Virus record (IMG/VR): IMGVR_UViG_3300032288_003433
Coordinates: 1-33,569 of that record
Length of the DNA: 33,569 nt
Strand: one strand, 5' to 3'
DNA from: a virus
The notes under the pieces were generated by a model that saw only the letters and a program-made list of their open reading frames with translations, did not search any database and had not been told where the DNA came from. This document shows positions 7,723 through 15,231 of this stretch, one piece after another; position 1 is the first letter of the stretch; each line of letters opens with the position of its first letter. Both the position numbers and the translations under genes were made by a program.

Positions 7723-8549
7723 TGGATCGGGTTTTGGTGACTGGTGGCGGCGGCTTTATCGGTCGGTTTGTGTTGGATGAGTTGCATGCTCGAGGGTTTG
7801 AGCCGGTGCCGTTTGATCAGCCGAACGATGTTTGTGATGTGGCTGATGTGCAGTTGGCGTTGGATGGTTGTTCTGCGGTCATTCATTTGGCTGGACGTTT
7901 GGGGACTGCGGAGACGTTCGGTGTGGAGCATGAGACGGCTCGGGTGAACATTCTTGGTGCTCTGGTGGTGGCTGATGTGGCTGGCCAGTTGGGTGTGCCG
8001 ATGGTGCAGATCGGGACTGGCCATAAAGGACAGGCGAACCCGTATGCGATCACCAAGGCGTGTGCTGAGGATTTGCTGTTGGAGCGTGCGAAGGTGACGG
8101 GGCAGCAGATTTCGGTGGTGCGTGCGTTTCATGCGTATGGTCCTGGGCAGAAGATGTGTGCTCCTCATGGGCCGTCGCCGGTGCGCAAGATCATTCCTTC
8201 GTTTGTGTGTCGAGCGTTGACTGGCATGGACCTCGAGGTGAACGGGTCGGGGGAGCAGATCGTCGATTTGGTGCATGTGGCTGATGTTGCGTCGGTGTTG
8301 GTTGATGCTTTGGAGTTGCCGTTTGGTCGTGTGTATGACGCTGGTACGGGGCGTGGCTTGTCAGTTTTGGAGGTGGCTCGGACGGTGATCGATTTGTGTG
8401 ATTCGTCGTCAAAGATTGTTCATGTGCCGATGCGTGATGGTGAGCCGGAGTTTTCTCGGGTTGTTGCTGAGGAACCTCGATGTGAGCGTTTGTTCCCGTT
8501 TGGGATGTTGGAAACGATCGGCTATTACCGGCAGAAATTAGAGCTGTGA
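7722..8549 (+). CDS. NAD-dependent sugar epimerase/dehydratase (extended SDR)
   Basis: A 275-residue nucleotide-sugar modifying enzyme. The Rossmann motif is VTGGGGFIG (near residues 6-14), followed by the SDR-typical VIHLAGRLG and the catalytic pair in NPYAITKACAE (Tyr-xxx-Lys). VVRAFHAYGPGQ matches the usual substrate-side region of UDP/dTDP-sugar epimerases, and IVDLVHVADVASVLVDAL is the conserved C-terminal segment. Some members are shorter or longer; about 275 residues is slightly short but complete. ATG 7722 overlaps the previous stop (TGATG), making it preferable to GTG 7719. Sitting between glycosyltransferase genes, it probably makes or converts the donor sugar they use. The exact sugar cannot be read from the sequence. 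Confidence 0.9.
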   Translation: MDRVLVTGGGGFIGRFVLDELHARGFEPVPFDQPNDVCDVADVQLALDGCSAVIHLAGRLGTAETFGVEHETARVNILGALVVADVAGQLGVPMVQIGTGHKGQANPYAITKACAEDLLLERAKVTGQQISVVRAFHAYGPGQKMCAPHGPSPVRKIIPSFVCRALTGMDLEVNGSGEQIVDLVHVADVASVLVDALELPFGRVYDAGTGRGLSVLEVARTVIDLCDSSSKIVHVPMRDGEPEFSRVVAEEPRCERLFPFGMLETIGYYRQKLEL

Positions 8550-9193
8550 AAGTTACGGTTGTTTCGGCGGTGTTCGGTCGTTATGACGAGCCGGTGTTTG
8601 TCGAGCAGACGGTTCCGTGTGATTATGTGTTGTTGACCGATGGTGAGGTTTTGACGCCGTCTGGGTGGACTCATCGGGTGATGAATCCTGGTTATTTTGC
8701 GCCGAGGTTTGTGGCGAAACGTCCTAAGTGTGAGCCGTGGAAGTTCGCTGATGGTGACGTGTTTGTTTGGTTGGACGGGTCGATTGAACCTCGAGCCGAT
8801 CTGGTGGAGTCGATGTTGGGTTGTTTGGGTGATGAGGACCTGGCGATTTATCCTCATCCTCAGCGGTCGTCGATTATTTCGGAGGCTCGGGCGTCGATGC
8901 CGTTGCCGAAGTATGACGGTCAGGATGTGATGGGGCAGGCCCGGCATTATGTGGATTCCGGGCATCCTGATGATTGGGGTTTGTGGGCTGCAGGGTTGTT
9001 TGCTGTTCGGGATACGGAACGCACAAGGTTGATGGGGCGCCGCTGGTTGGAAGAGATTGAGCGGTGGACTTTGCAGGATCAGATTTCTTTGCCGTTTGTG
9101 TTGCGTGAGGTCGGGTTGTGGCCGGCTTCTTTGAAGGGCAGCCAACTGGGGAATCCGTTGTTCAAGATTCGTCGGCACGCTGATCAGACGTGA
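8546..9193 (+). CDS. Glycosyltransferase-like protein (TOD1/DUF616-like)
   Basis: A 215-residue protein starting at a GTG that overlaps the epimerase stop. The pattern is that of TOD1/MUCI70-type (DUF616) glycosyltransferases: VVSAVFGRYDEP at the N terminus, AKRPKCEPWKF before DVFVWLDGSIEP (WLDGS at 75-79), then IYPHPQRSSI, and late DWGLWAAGLFAVRD with a DQISLPF acidic segment. The Asp in LDGS probably takes the place of the DxD motif. No membrane segment is visible. As part of the four-gene cassette it would add a sugar to the same glycan as its neighbours. The family assignment is from motif memory and not an alignment. Confidence 0.72.
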   Translation: MKVTVVSAVFGRYDEPVFVEQTVPCDYVLLTDGEVLTPSGWTHRVMNPGYFAPRFVAKRPKCEPWKFADGDVFVWLDGSIEPRADLVESMLGCLGDEDLAIYPHPQRSSIISEARASMPLPKYDGQDVMGQARHYVDSGHPDDWGLWAAGLFAVRDTERTRLMGRRWLEEIERWTLQDQISLPFVLREVGLWPASLKGSQLGNPLFKIRRHADQT

Positions 9194-9801
9194 GCACTGT
9201 CGGCATTTTTTCGTGTCAGTTCAACGGCTGGTATGAGACGTTTTTGCCAGGCTGGTTTGATGCGTGTTTGGCGACTGGCGCCGATCGGATCGTGTTGGTG
9301 TCGGATCGGGATCGCGATGTGCCGAAGGGTGTGAAGTTGCAGGTGGTGGATGCTCCGGCTGGTGTTGGGGCGCCGTTCTTTTTGAATCAGGCTGTTCAGG
9401 CGTTGGGGACGGACTGGTGTTGGAATATGGATATTGACGATCTGATTTGTGCTGATTCGGTGGATCAGGTGCGGTTTGTGGATGGGGATGTGTGGTGTGC
9501 TGGGATGCGCACGACGGAGGGTGCGGTGTATATCCCTCGAGGTATTACCGCTGAGCGGGTTCTTGAATCTGACCGGAATTATGTGAATGCCGGGTCTGCG
9601 TTCCGTCGGGAGGTGTGGGAGGAGGCTGGCGGGTATCCGGATGTGCGGTTGTATGACTGGGGGTTGTGGCGTCGGCTGGCTCGAGTCGGGGCAGAGTTTG
9701 TGTGTTCTGGGCGGGTGGATTATTTGTATCGGATGGGCCATGAGTCGTTGAGTTTCCGTTCGGAGACGTCGGCGGATAGGGCTGAGGTGCTGGCGCTTTA
9801 G
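9190..9801 (+). CDS. Glycosyltransferase, GT-A fold
   Basis: A 203-residue protein from GTG 9190, overlapping its predecessor by four bases. An N-terminal strand and loop (VGIFSCQFNGWYETFLPGWFDACLATG) and DWCWNMDIDDLI (MDIDD at 80-84) give the DxD motif of GT-A enzymes, and AGSAFRREVWEEAGGYPD is the typical GT2 acceptor-site region. DYLYRMGHESLS closes the domain. At 200 residues it is a minimal catalytic domain with no linker or anchor. It is the last gene of the sugar cassette; 37 bp later the connector gene starts after a possible TATGAT -10 element. Confidence 0.75.
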   Translation: MSTVGIFSCQFNGWYETFLPGWFDACLATGADRIVLVSDRDRDVPKGVKLQVVDAPAGVGAPFFLNQAVQALGTDWCWNMDIDDLICADSVDQVRFVDGDVWCAGMRTTEGAVYIPRGITAERVLESDRNYVNAGSAFRREVWEEAGGYPDVRLYDWGLWRRLARVGAEFVCSGRVDYLYRMGHESLSFRSETSADRAEVLAL

Positions 9802-9837
9802 CGTATGATGGTTGGGGTTTGATGCTGGAAGGTGTCT

Positions 9838-10449
9838 ATGGCGAATCTGTGTGATTCTGATGATGTGAAAGAGGCGTTGGGGATTCCGATTCCGGACAGC
9901 GTCGATGACACGCGTATCGAGTTGGCGTGCTCAGCTGCGACTCAGATGATCCAGCAGTATTGTCAACGCCAGTTCACGACGGACGACACGGCGACTGCTC
10001 GGGTTTATGTGCCAGAGGATTCTTTCCTGGTTTTCACCGAGGACTTTTATACGACGACTGGTTTGATCGTGCAAACGGATTCCGGGTTGGATGGAACGTG
10101 GGCGCAGACGTGGACGTCAACGGATTATCAGTTGGAACCGTTGAATCAGGAGACGTTCGGTGAGGCGTGGCCGTACCATACGATCCGTCCCATCGAGTCG
10201 TTGTGGTTCCCGATGGATTACGGGCGGGTGACGGTGAAGGTGACGGCGAAGTGGGGTTGGGCTGCGATCCCGTCTGCGGTGAAGCAGGCTGCGATCTTGC
10301 AGGCGATCACCATTTTCAAGTCTGCTGACGCCCCGTTCGGTGCGACCCCGTTCGCTGATACTGGCATTTTGCGGTTGCGGTCGGCGTTGCATCCGACAGC
10401 TGCCGCTTTGGTGCAGAACTATCGGAAAGACCCGGTTGGGGTTCTCTGA
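9838..10449 (+). CDS. Head-tail connector (adaptor) protein
   Basis: A 203-residue protein that should bind under the portal ring. The N-terminal part (LCDSDDVKEALGIPIPDSVDDTRIELACSAATQMIQQYCQRQF) is the helical pattern of gp6/gp15-type connectors, where SAATQMIQQYC is the characteristic helix; a beta-rich middle (TSTDYQLEPLNQ) and the WGWAAIPSAVKQAAILQAITIF helix follow, all typical of this family. ATG 9838 is preferred over GTG 9832 because GGAAGG lies at correct spacing. It resumes the structural operon interrupted by the sugar genes and is coupled by TGATG to the next gene. Confidence 0.85.
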   Translation: MANLCDSDDVKEALGIPIPDSVDDTRIELACSAATQMIQQYCQRQFTTDDTATARVYVPEDSFLVFTEDFYTTTGLIVQTDSGLDGTWAQTWTSTDYQLEPLNQETFGEAWPYHTIRPIESLWFPMDYGRVTVKVTAKWGWAAIPSAVKQAAILQAITIFKSADAPFGATPFADTGILRLRSALHPTAAALVQNYRKDPVGVL

Positions 10450-10859
10450 TGGCTGTTGCGACCGTCAGCGAGGTCTCTAAGGCCCTCAGGAACGCTCTGG
10501 GCGAGATCGACGGGCTGAGGGTGGTGGAGTACATCCCGGACAGTTTGAACCCGCCTATGGCGACTGTAGGGGTCGATACGGTCAATTATCACGGTGCGTT
10601 CCGTGGCGGCAACCCCAGTTACGCTTTTACGGTTTCTGTGGTGGTCGCCAGGTCATCGGACCGGATCGCTCAAAAACGCCTGGATGACTATCTGTCGTAT
10701 GAGGGCGCCCAGTCGATTCGGGCTGCCATCGAGAAGGACCCGACGTTGTGCGACACCGTCCAAACGTGTCAGGTGGTGTCGGGTGGTAACATCATCAACA
10801 TCAATGTGAACGACGTCTTGTATTTGTCGGTGGAGTTCGTAGTTGAGGTGTATGCCTGA
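10449..10859 (+). CDS. Tail terminator/completion-like protein
   Basis: A 136-residue protein with the length and alternating helix/strand pattern of phage tail terminator or head-completion proteins: an N-terminal helix (TVSEVSKALRNALGEI), a Pro-containing strand DSLNPPMATVGVD, a central FTVSVVVARSSDRIAQKRLDDY and a final strand LYLSVEFVVEVYA. It lies where siphoviruses usually keep the terminator, between connector and tail tube. It would cap the tail tube and interface with the head. There is no single diagnostic residue, so the call is from position and pattern. Confidence 0.65.
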   Translation: MAVATVSEVSKALRNALGEIDGLRVVEYIPDSLNPPMATVGVDTVNYHGAFRGGNPSYAFTVSVVVARSSDRIAQKRLDDYLSYEGAQSIRAAIEKDPTLCDTVQTCQVVSGGNIININVNDVLYLSVEFVVEVYA

Positions 10860-11038
10860 TGAGCCAGTCGATGAAATATAAGATTGTTGGGCGTCGAGGT
10901 CTTGGCGTCTACAAGTGTGGTCAGATTGTTGACGGCGACGATCTGGCTGGGGTCAACATTCAGGCTTTGCTTGATGGAGGCCACATCGTCGTCGAAACTC
11001 CGAAGCACAACCCAGTTTCCGTGAAGGAAGAGGAATAA
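10859..11038 (+). CDS. Small protein before the tail tube gene
   Basis: A 59-residue reading frame, ATG overlapping the previous stop (TGATG), ending three bases before the tail tube start. The sequence MKYKIVGRRGLGVYKCGQIV ... LLDGGHIVVETPK suggests a small beta-barrel (SH3-like) followed by a charged tail. Comparable small proteins occur next to tail tube genes in actinophages, function unknown. The last codons (GAAGAGGAA) also act as the ribosome binding region of the tail tube gene, which supports coupling. Confidence 0.65.
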   Translation: MSQSMKYKIVGRRGLGVYKCGQIVDGDDLAGVNIQALLDGGHIVVETPKHNPVSVKEEE

Positions 11039-11041
11039 ATC

Positions 11042-11449
11042 ATGGCAAAGCTCGTTTTCAACAATCCGAAGATCACGATCAACTCGGTCGATTTGACGGA
11101 TCGTATCGCTCAGGTTTCGTTGGACATGACGTTCGCTGAGGTCGAGACGACCGCTTTCGGCAACACGGCTGTGACCAGGGTTGCCGGCCTCGGTGACCAT
11201 TCGTTCTCCGCTTCATTCCACCAGGATTTCGCTACCTCTGAAGTTGAGGCGACGATCTATCCGCTGCTCGGCACGACCACAGAAGTGACGGTCAAGCCGG
11301 TCAATGTGACCACGGCGACCGACAATCCGCTGTACACGTTCACGGTGTTGGTGTCCGAGTGGGCGCCGGTGTCGGGTGCTGTCGGTGAGCTGCTGACCGC
11401 CGATGTGTCGTGGCCTGTTTCGGGTGGGATCACCAAGACAACCGTCTGA
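11042..11449 (+). CDS. Major tail (tube) protein
   Basis: A 135-residue beta-rich protein: IAQVSLDMTFAEVETTAFGNTAVTRVAGLGDHSFSASFHQDF is the pattern of short siphovirus tail tube proteins, in which the 'T-x-FG' and 'G-L-x-D-x-S' segments follow one another. It is directly upstream of the chaperone gene with its frameshift site, the expected place for the tube subunit. Predicted to polymerise into hexameric rings around the tape measure. AGGAAGAGG lies upstream of ATG. No C-terminal Ig-like extension is present, so this is the minimal form. Confidence 0.85.
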   Translation: MAKLVFNNPKITINSVDLTDRIAQVSLDMTFAEVETTAFGNTAVTRVAGLGDHSFSASFHQDFATSEVEATIYPLLGTTTEVTVKPVNVTTATDNPLYTFTVLVSEWAPVSGAVGELLTADVSWPVSGGITKTTV

Positions 11450-11470
11450 TCTGATTAGGAGGGACTCAGA

Positions 11471-11758
11471 ATGAGTGGTGTTTCGGGTGTCGGTTTGCGT
11501 GTTGAGCATGCCGGCGAACTTATCGATGTGAAGATCACGCCTCGAGCGGCGGTCAACTTTGAACGTCATTTCAAAATGCCGTTCACGAAACTGTTCAATG
11601 ACGATCGGTCAATGGAGCAGATTTACTGGTTGGCGTGGGAATGCGTCCGTCTGTCTGGTCGTGTTGTAAAGCCGTTTGATGGTTGGCTTGAGGAACTCGA
11701 GAATGTGGGTTGGCAGTTCGAAAATGAGGAACCCGCCCCTTTAGACGAAACAGAATAA
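11471..11758 (+). CDS. Tail assembly chaperone, short form (gpG-like)
   Basis: The 95-residue unshifted product. It should coat the tape measure protein during tail assembly and is absent from the finished virion. It has a very strong ribosome site (AGGAGGG, nine bases before ATG). The sequence (ITPRAAVNFERHFKMPFTKLFND ... QIYWLAWECVRLSG) matches the pattern of actinophage tail assembly chaperones, which carry a W-L-A-W helix in this position. It ends in an acidic stretch ENEEPAPLDETE, and the slippery site lies just before the stop. Position between tail tube and tape measure supports the call. Confidence 0.88.
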   Translation: MSGVSGVGLRVEHAGELIDVKITPRAAVNFERHFKMPFTKLFNDDRSMEQIYWLAWECVRLSGRVVKPFDGWLEELENVGWQFENEEPAPLDETE

Positions 11759-11913
11759 AGCAGTCCTATATTGGGCTGGTCGCTCAGGTCGCTGTCGAGA
11801 CTGGAATAGGTCCGAACGATCTGTTGGACGCACCACCTGAAGTGTTCGACGCCATTGTTGATTATCTTCGTCAGCGGAACGTGGAGTACAATAAAGCGGC
11901 GAAAGGCAAATAA
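11471..11913 (+). CDS. Tail assembly chaperone, -1 frameshifted long form (gpGT-like)
   Basis: After decoding Pro-Leu at the slippery heptamer, a -1 shift continues with RRNRIKQSYIGLVAQVAVE and ends EYNKAAKGK at a TAA (11911-11913), adding about 56 residues and giving roughly 147 in total. The -1 frame is open only from 11728 onward and has no good independent start, while its sequence contains the Y-I-G-L-V-A and D-L-L-D-A-P motifs usual for the T domain, including a segment DAIVDYLRQRN. The long form is known in other siphoviruses to bridge tape measure and tube subunits. TAATG couples it to the next gene. Confidence 0.85.
11737..11743 (+). promoter_or_regulatory. Programmed -1 ribosomal frameshift site CCCTTTA
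   Basis: The zero-frame reading is C-CCT-TTA, the canonical X-XXY-YYZ arrangement, so both tRNAs can re-pair on CCC and TTT after slipping back one base. It lies 13 bases upstream of the zero-frame stop codon at 11756-11758. I do not see a strong stimulatory hairpin immediately downstream. Confidence 0.85.
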
Positions 11914-12293
11914 TGGCTGCTACTCCGACGTTTGAGATTGAAGGCTTGAACAAGCTTCTTCGTGCTTTGGAGAAGTTGGATGATGCTGCCAAAGAGTCTT
12001 TCAAGGAGGCTGGGCATCGGGTTGGTCGGTTTGTCGCGGAGAAGGCTCGCGATGAGTCGCCTGTGTTGTCTGGTCGTTTGCGTCAGACGATCCGTCCTGT
12101 GAACACGTCTCGCGGTGCGAAGATCAGGGCTGGCGGTTCTCGAGTTCCGTATGCCGGACCGATTCATTTCGGTTGGCGGAAACACAACATCAAACCGAAC
12201 CAGTTCATGTATCGGGCGGTTGATAAGTCGGTCGATGAGGCTGTGGAAGTGTATTTGGCGGAGGTTTATACGATTTGGAATAGGAACGTCTGA
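11913..12293 (+). CDS. HK97 gp10-like neck/tail protein
   Basis: A 126-residue protein with the marks of the HK97-gp10 family: an N-terminal helix (FEIEGLNKLLRALEKLDDAAKESF), ARDESPVLSGRLRQTIRP (the conserved SPVLSGRLR block) and YAGPIHFGWRKHNIKPNQF (the Y-A-x-x-x-H-F-G block with Pro-Asn/Gln-x-F), then a helix VDKSVDEAVEVYL. These proteins usually close the connector or complete the neck. Here it lies between the chaperone and tape measure genes, away from the connector genes, which is unusual. Start and stop overlap both neighbours. Confidence 0.85.
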   Translation: MAATPTFEIEGLNKLLRALEKLDDAAKESFKEAGHRVGRFVAEKARDESPVLSGRLRQTIRPVNTSRGAKIRAGGSRVPYAGPIHFGWRKHNIKPNQFMYRAVDKSVDEAVEVYLAEVYTIWNRNV

Positions 12294-14014
12294 TGGCCGC
12301 TAAGTCTGCTTCTCTTACAGTCAACATCATTGCTGAGGCCGCTAAAGCCAAGGCTGGGTTGAAAGAGGCTGAGACAGCGTTCGGTCGTTTCCGTCGTGAG
12401 GTGAACGAATCCCAGGGGGCGATGGGGAAGTTCCGCACTATCTCTGGGTCGGCGTTTGATTATGTGAAGGCGAACGCTGTCGGGTTCGCTGCGAGCGCTG
12501 GTGCAGCTATCGCCGCTTTCGCTGTGAAGTCCGTCAAAGATTTTCAGGATTTGGCGTTGGGTGCCGGCAAGTTCGCTGATGCCACCGGACTTGCTGTTGA
12601 GGATGCCTCACGGTTCATCGAGGTCGCCGGCGATATCGGTGTTGAGGCTGGAACGATCGAAAAAGCGTTCAACTTTATGAACAAGACGTTGGGGAACAGC
12701 CCTGAACTGTTCCGCCGGCTCGGTGTCGATATTGCGTATGCGTCGAACGGTGCAACTGATATCAACGACACGTTCTTGAATGTTGTTCGCCGTTTGAACG
12801 AAATTGATGATCCTGCGAAGAGGGCGGCGACTGCGACTCAACTGTTGGGTCGTGGTTGGGCTGAGTTGTCTGAGTTGATCACGATGGGGTCGGATGAGTT
12901 GGCGGCAAGTTTGGCGTCGGTCGCTGATTCGAAGGTGATTGATGAGGAGGAGGTTCGTAAGGCCAGGGAGTTTCGTGCTGCTGTTGACGAGTTGACGGAC
13001 AGGTTTGAGGGTTTTGCGAATCAGTTGGGTGAGAAGGTTGTTCCTGCTCTGACTGAGGTTTTGAAGTTTGTTGATTTGATTTCGGGTGGCGATATTTCTG
13101 GTGGGGCGTTGACGAGGATCGCTGAACGGTTTGATGATGATGATTTTGTTGATGGTATTCAGCGTGCGATGGAGGAGCAGGAGAAGCTGAATGAGGCGTG
13201 GAAGACGGGGTATCGGGCGCAGATTGATGCTCAGAGTGCTTCTGCGCAGTTGAAGATTTCGATGGAGCAGCAGGCGGCGGCTGTTGAGGCGGCACGTTTG
13301 GAATGGGATGCGTTCCGAAATGGTTTGAATATCAAGGCTGAGTCGATTCGGATTGTGCAGGATATTGAGTCTTTCCGTACGAAGTGGGCTGGGGCGACGG
13401 ATGAGGCGAAGCGGAAGAGTCGTGAGTATCAGTTGGAGTTGCTTGCGATTCAAACGCAGTTGGCGAATTCGGCGTTGGCTATTGCTAATTTGGCGACGAC
13501 GGCGCAGAATACGCGTATCCGGTTGTTGATTGAGACTGGCCAGTTGGAGCATGCGTTGTCACTGATTGGGGCGATTCGGGCTGGCATGAATAGTTTGGCT
13601 GGAGCTGTGACCCCGGATCGTGTGGAGAGGATTGTCGGTGGTTATGTGCCGCCTGTTCAGACTCCAAGAACAACGCCGCCGCCGCCGCCGCCTCGACCTG
13701 GCGGTTTGGGTGGGATCGGACAGCTGCGACAAACGCCGAGGGTTGGTGGGGTTGTGCGGATGGCGACAGGTGGGACGGTCACTGGTGCTGGTATGGCCAT
13801 GGTCGGTGAGGAAGGCCCAGAGTTGGTGACGTTGCCTCGTGGGGCGTCGGTGATTCCGTCGATCCCGACTCGACAGATGTTGGGTGGCGGTCAGGTGTTG
13901 AATGTGTATATTCAGGCTGGTTTGGTGTCGACGCCGGATCAGGTTGGGGCGCAGATCATTGATGCGATTCGGCGTGCGGAACGGCGTTCCGGTCAGGTGT
14001 TTGCGAGCGTATGA
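12293..14014 (+). CDS. Tail tape measure protein (short)
   Basis: A 573-residue, mostly helical protein that sets tail length. The N-terminal region (LTVNIIAEAAKAKAGLKEAETAFGRFRREVNESQ) is the usual coiled start; a hydrophobic Ala/Gly-rich segment (VGFAASAGAAIAAFAVKSV) lies near 62-80. Long amphipathic helices follow, then a poly-proline linker (TTPPPPPPRPGGLGG, near 460). The C terminus has the very common tape measure motif GEEGPELVTLPRGASVIP and a final helix. At 573 residues it predicts a short tail, about 85 nm at 0.15 nm per residue, before any processing. No lysozyme or peptidase domain is visible. Confidence 0.92.
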   Translation: MAAKSASLTVNIIAEAAKAKAGLKEAETAFGRFRREVNESQGAMGKFRTISGSAFDYVKANAVGFAASAGAAIAAFAVKSVKDFQDLALGAGKFADATGLAVEDASRFIEVAGDIGVEAGTIEKAFNFMNKTLGNSPELFRRLGVDIAYASNGATDINDTFLNVVRRLNEIDDPAKRAATATQLLGRGWAELSELITMGSDELAASLASVADSKVIDEEEVRKAREFRAAVDELTDRFEGFANQLGEKVVPALTEVLKFVDLISGGDISGGALTRIAERFDDDDFVDGIQRAMEEQEKLNEAWKTGYRAQIDAQSASAQLKISMEQQAAAVEAARLEWDAFRNGLNIKAESIRIVQDIESFRTKWAGATDEAKRKSREYQLELLAIQTQLANSALAIANLATTAQNTRIRLLIETGQLEHALSLIGAIRAGMNSLAGAVTPDRVERIVGGYVPPVQTPRTTPPPPPPRPGGLGGIGQLRQTPRVGGVVRMATGGTVTGAGMAMVGEEGPELVTLPRGASVIPSIPTRQMLGGGQVLNVYIQAGLVSTPDQVGAQIIDAIRRAERRSGQVFASV

Positions 14015-15222
14015 GTACGCCGACGATCAAATTGATGTCGGGTATTCCGGTTCAACTTGATCCGGCGACCGTCTTCATGTTGGACTCTGTCGACTGGGGT
14101 GTCCTTGATACAGACATTCTTGCCGGCGAAGTTGACTCGGAGTTCGTCGCCCCAGTCCAGTCGATCACGATTTCTCGAGGTCGTTCCCGCCAGTTGGACA
14201 GATTCAACTCTGGGTCGGCAACCATCAACTTTTATAACGCTGACCGCAAACTTGATCCGTTGAACGAGGCGTCGGAGTATTACGGCAAGATTGTTCCTCG
14301 TTTGCGTTTCAAAATTTTGGCGAACGATATTCCGATCTATTCGGGGTATGCGACCGACTGGGATTTTGGCTATGACATCACCGGCAAGGATTATGCGACC
14401 GCATACTGCTCGGACGCTTTCACAGTCCTCGGAAACATTTCGTTCCCTGTAGAGACGCCTCCTGCTGGTGCTCCTGGCCCAACTTTGGATTGGGCGCTCA
14501 ACTATTTCTCGTTCACAGGCGACATCAACTTTGACAATGGGAACGCCACTTTGGGTGCATTTCAAATTGATGAGGGCACACAACTGTTGGATTTCATGTT
14601 CCAAGTCCAGAAATCGGATGCCGGCAAACTGTTCGTGGATGCTGACAGCACGATTCAATATGTGGATCGGTTTGGTCGAGGGAACGCAGCTGAGGTTTCT
14701 TTCGCTGATGACGGGACTGGTGTCCCGTACATGTCTTTGTCAAATGAATATGGTGACGAGCTGCTGTATAACGATGTGATTGTGACGTCGCCGGCTGGGA
14801 CTGTTGAGCGTTTCCGGCAGGATTCGATCGACCAGTTCGGGTTGTCGGTGCTGTCGTATACGGATGTTTTGAATGCGGACACGATTGATTTGGGTTCTTT
14901 GGCGGACAGGTTCTTGGAGTTGTATCAGTTCCCGAAGGTTCGGTTTACTGGTCTTTCTGTCGAGTTGAACGGACTGTCGTCGACAGTTGTGGATGATCTG
15001 TTGAATTTGGATTTGGCGGATTTGGTGTCGGTGAAGAAGACGTTTGCGACTGGGTCTCCTGGGTCGGTCACTCAGGAATTGTTTGTTTCTGCGATCACTC
15101 ATCGGATTCGACCTGATTCGCATGTGATCGAGTTTTCTTTTGAACCGAATCCGTTTCTGGCGTATCTCCGTTTGGATGATTCGACGTTCGGTAAGATCAC
15201 AGATGTCAATGTTTTGGGCTAA
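14011..15222 (+). CDS. Distal/minor tail protein
   Basis: A 403-residue protein starting at ATGA inside the tape measure stop. Beta-rich, with VQSITISRGRSRQLDRFNSGSATINFYNADRKLDP, a sequence pattern characteristic of actinophage minor tail proteins (tail-tip hub/Dit-like), followed by PRLRFKILANDIPIYSGYATDW and a long mixed domain with LLDFMFQVQKSDAGKLFVDADSTIQY. It probably forms part of the tail tip or baseplate hub that connects tube and fibres. The C terminus ends in SHVIEFSFEPNPFLAYLRLDDSTFG, typical of the same family. Confidence 0.8.
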   Translation: MSTPTIKLMSGIPVQLDPATVFMLDSVDWGVLDTDILAGEVDSEFVAPVQSITISRGRSRQLDRFNSGSATINFYNADRKLDPLNEASEYYGKIVPRLRFKILANDIPIYSGYATDWDFGYDITGKDYATAYCSDAFTVLGNISFPVETPPAGAPGPTLDWALNYFSFTGDINFDNGNATLGAFQIDEGTQLLDFMFQVQKSDAGKLFVDADSTIQYVDRFGRGNAAEVSFADDGTGVPYMSLSNEYGDELLYNDVIVTSPAGTVERFRQDSIDQFGLSVLSYTDVLNADTIDLGSLADRFLELYQFPKVRFTGLSVELNGLSSTVVDDLLNLDLADLVSVKKTFATGSPGSVTQELFVSAITHRIRPDSHVIEFSFEPNPFLAYLRLDDSTFGKITDVNVLG

Positions 15223-15231
15223 GGAGAAATA

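Noticed and set aside
9804-9809. TATGAT as a promoter -10 before the connector gene
   Set aside because: The hexamer is good, but no -35 is found at 16-18 bp and the gap is only 36 bp. It is kept as a possibility and not listed as a feature.
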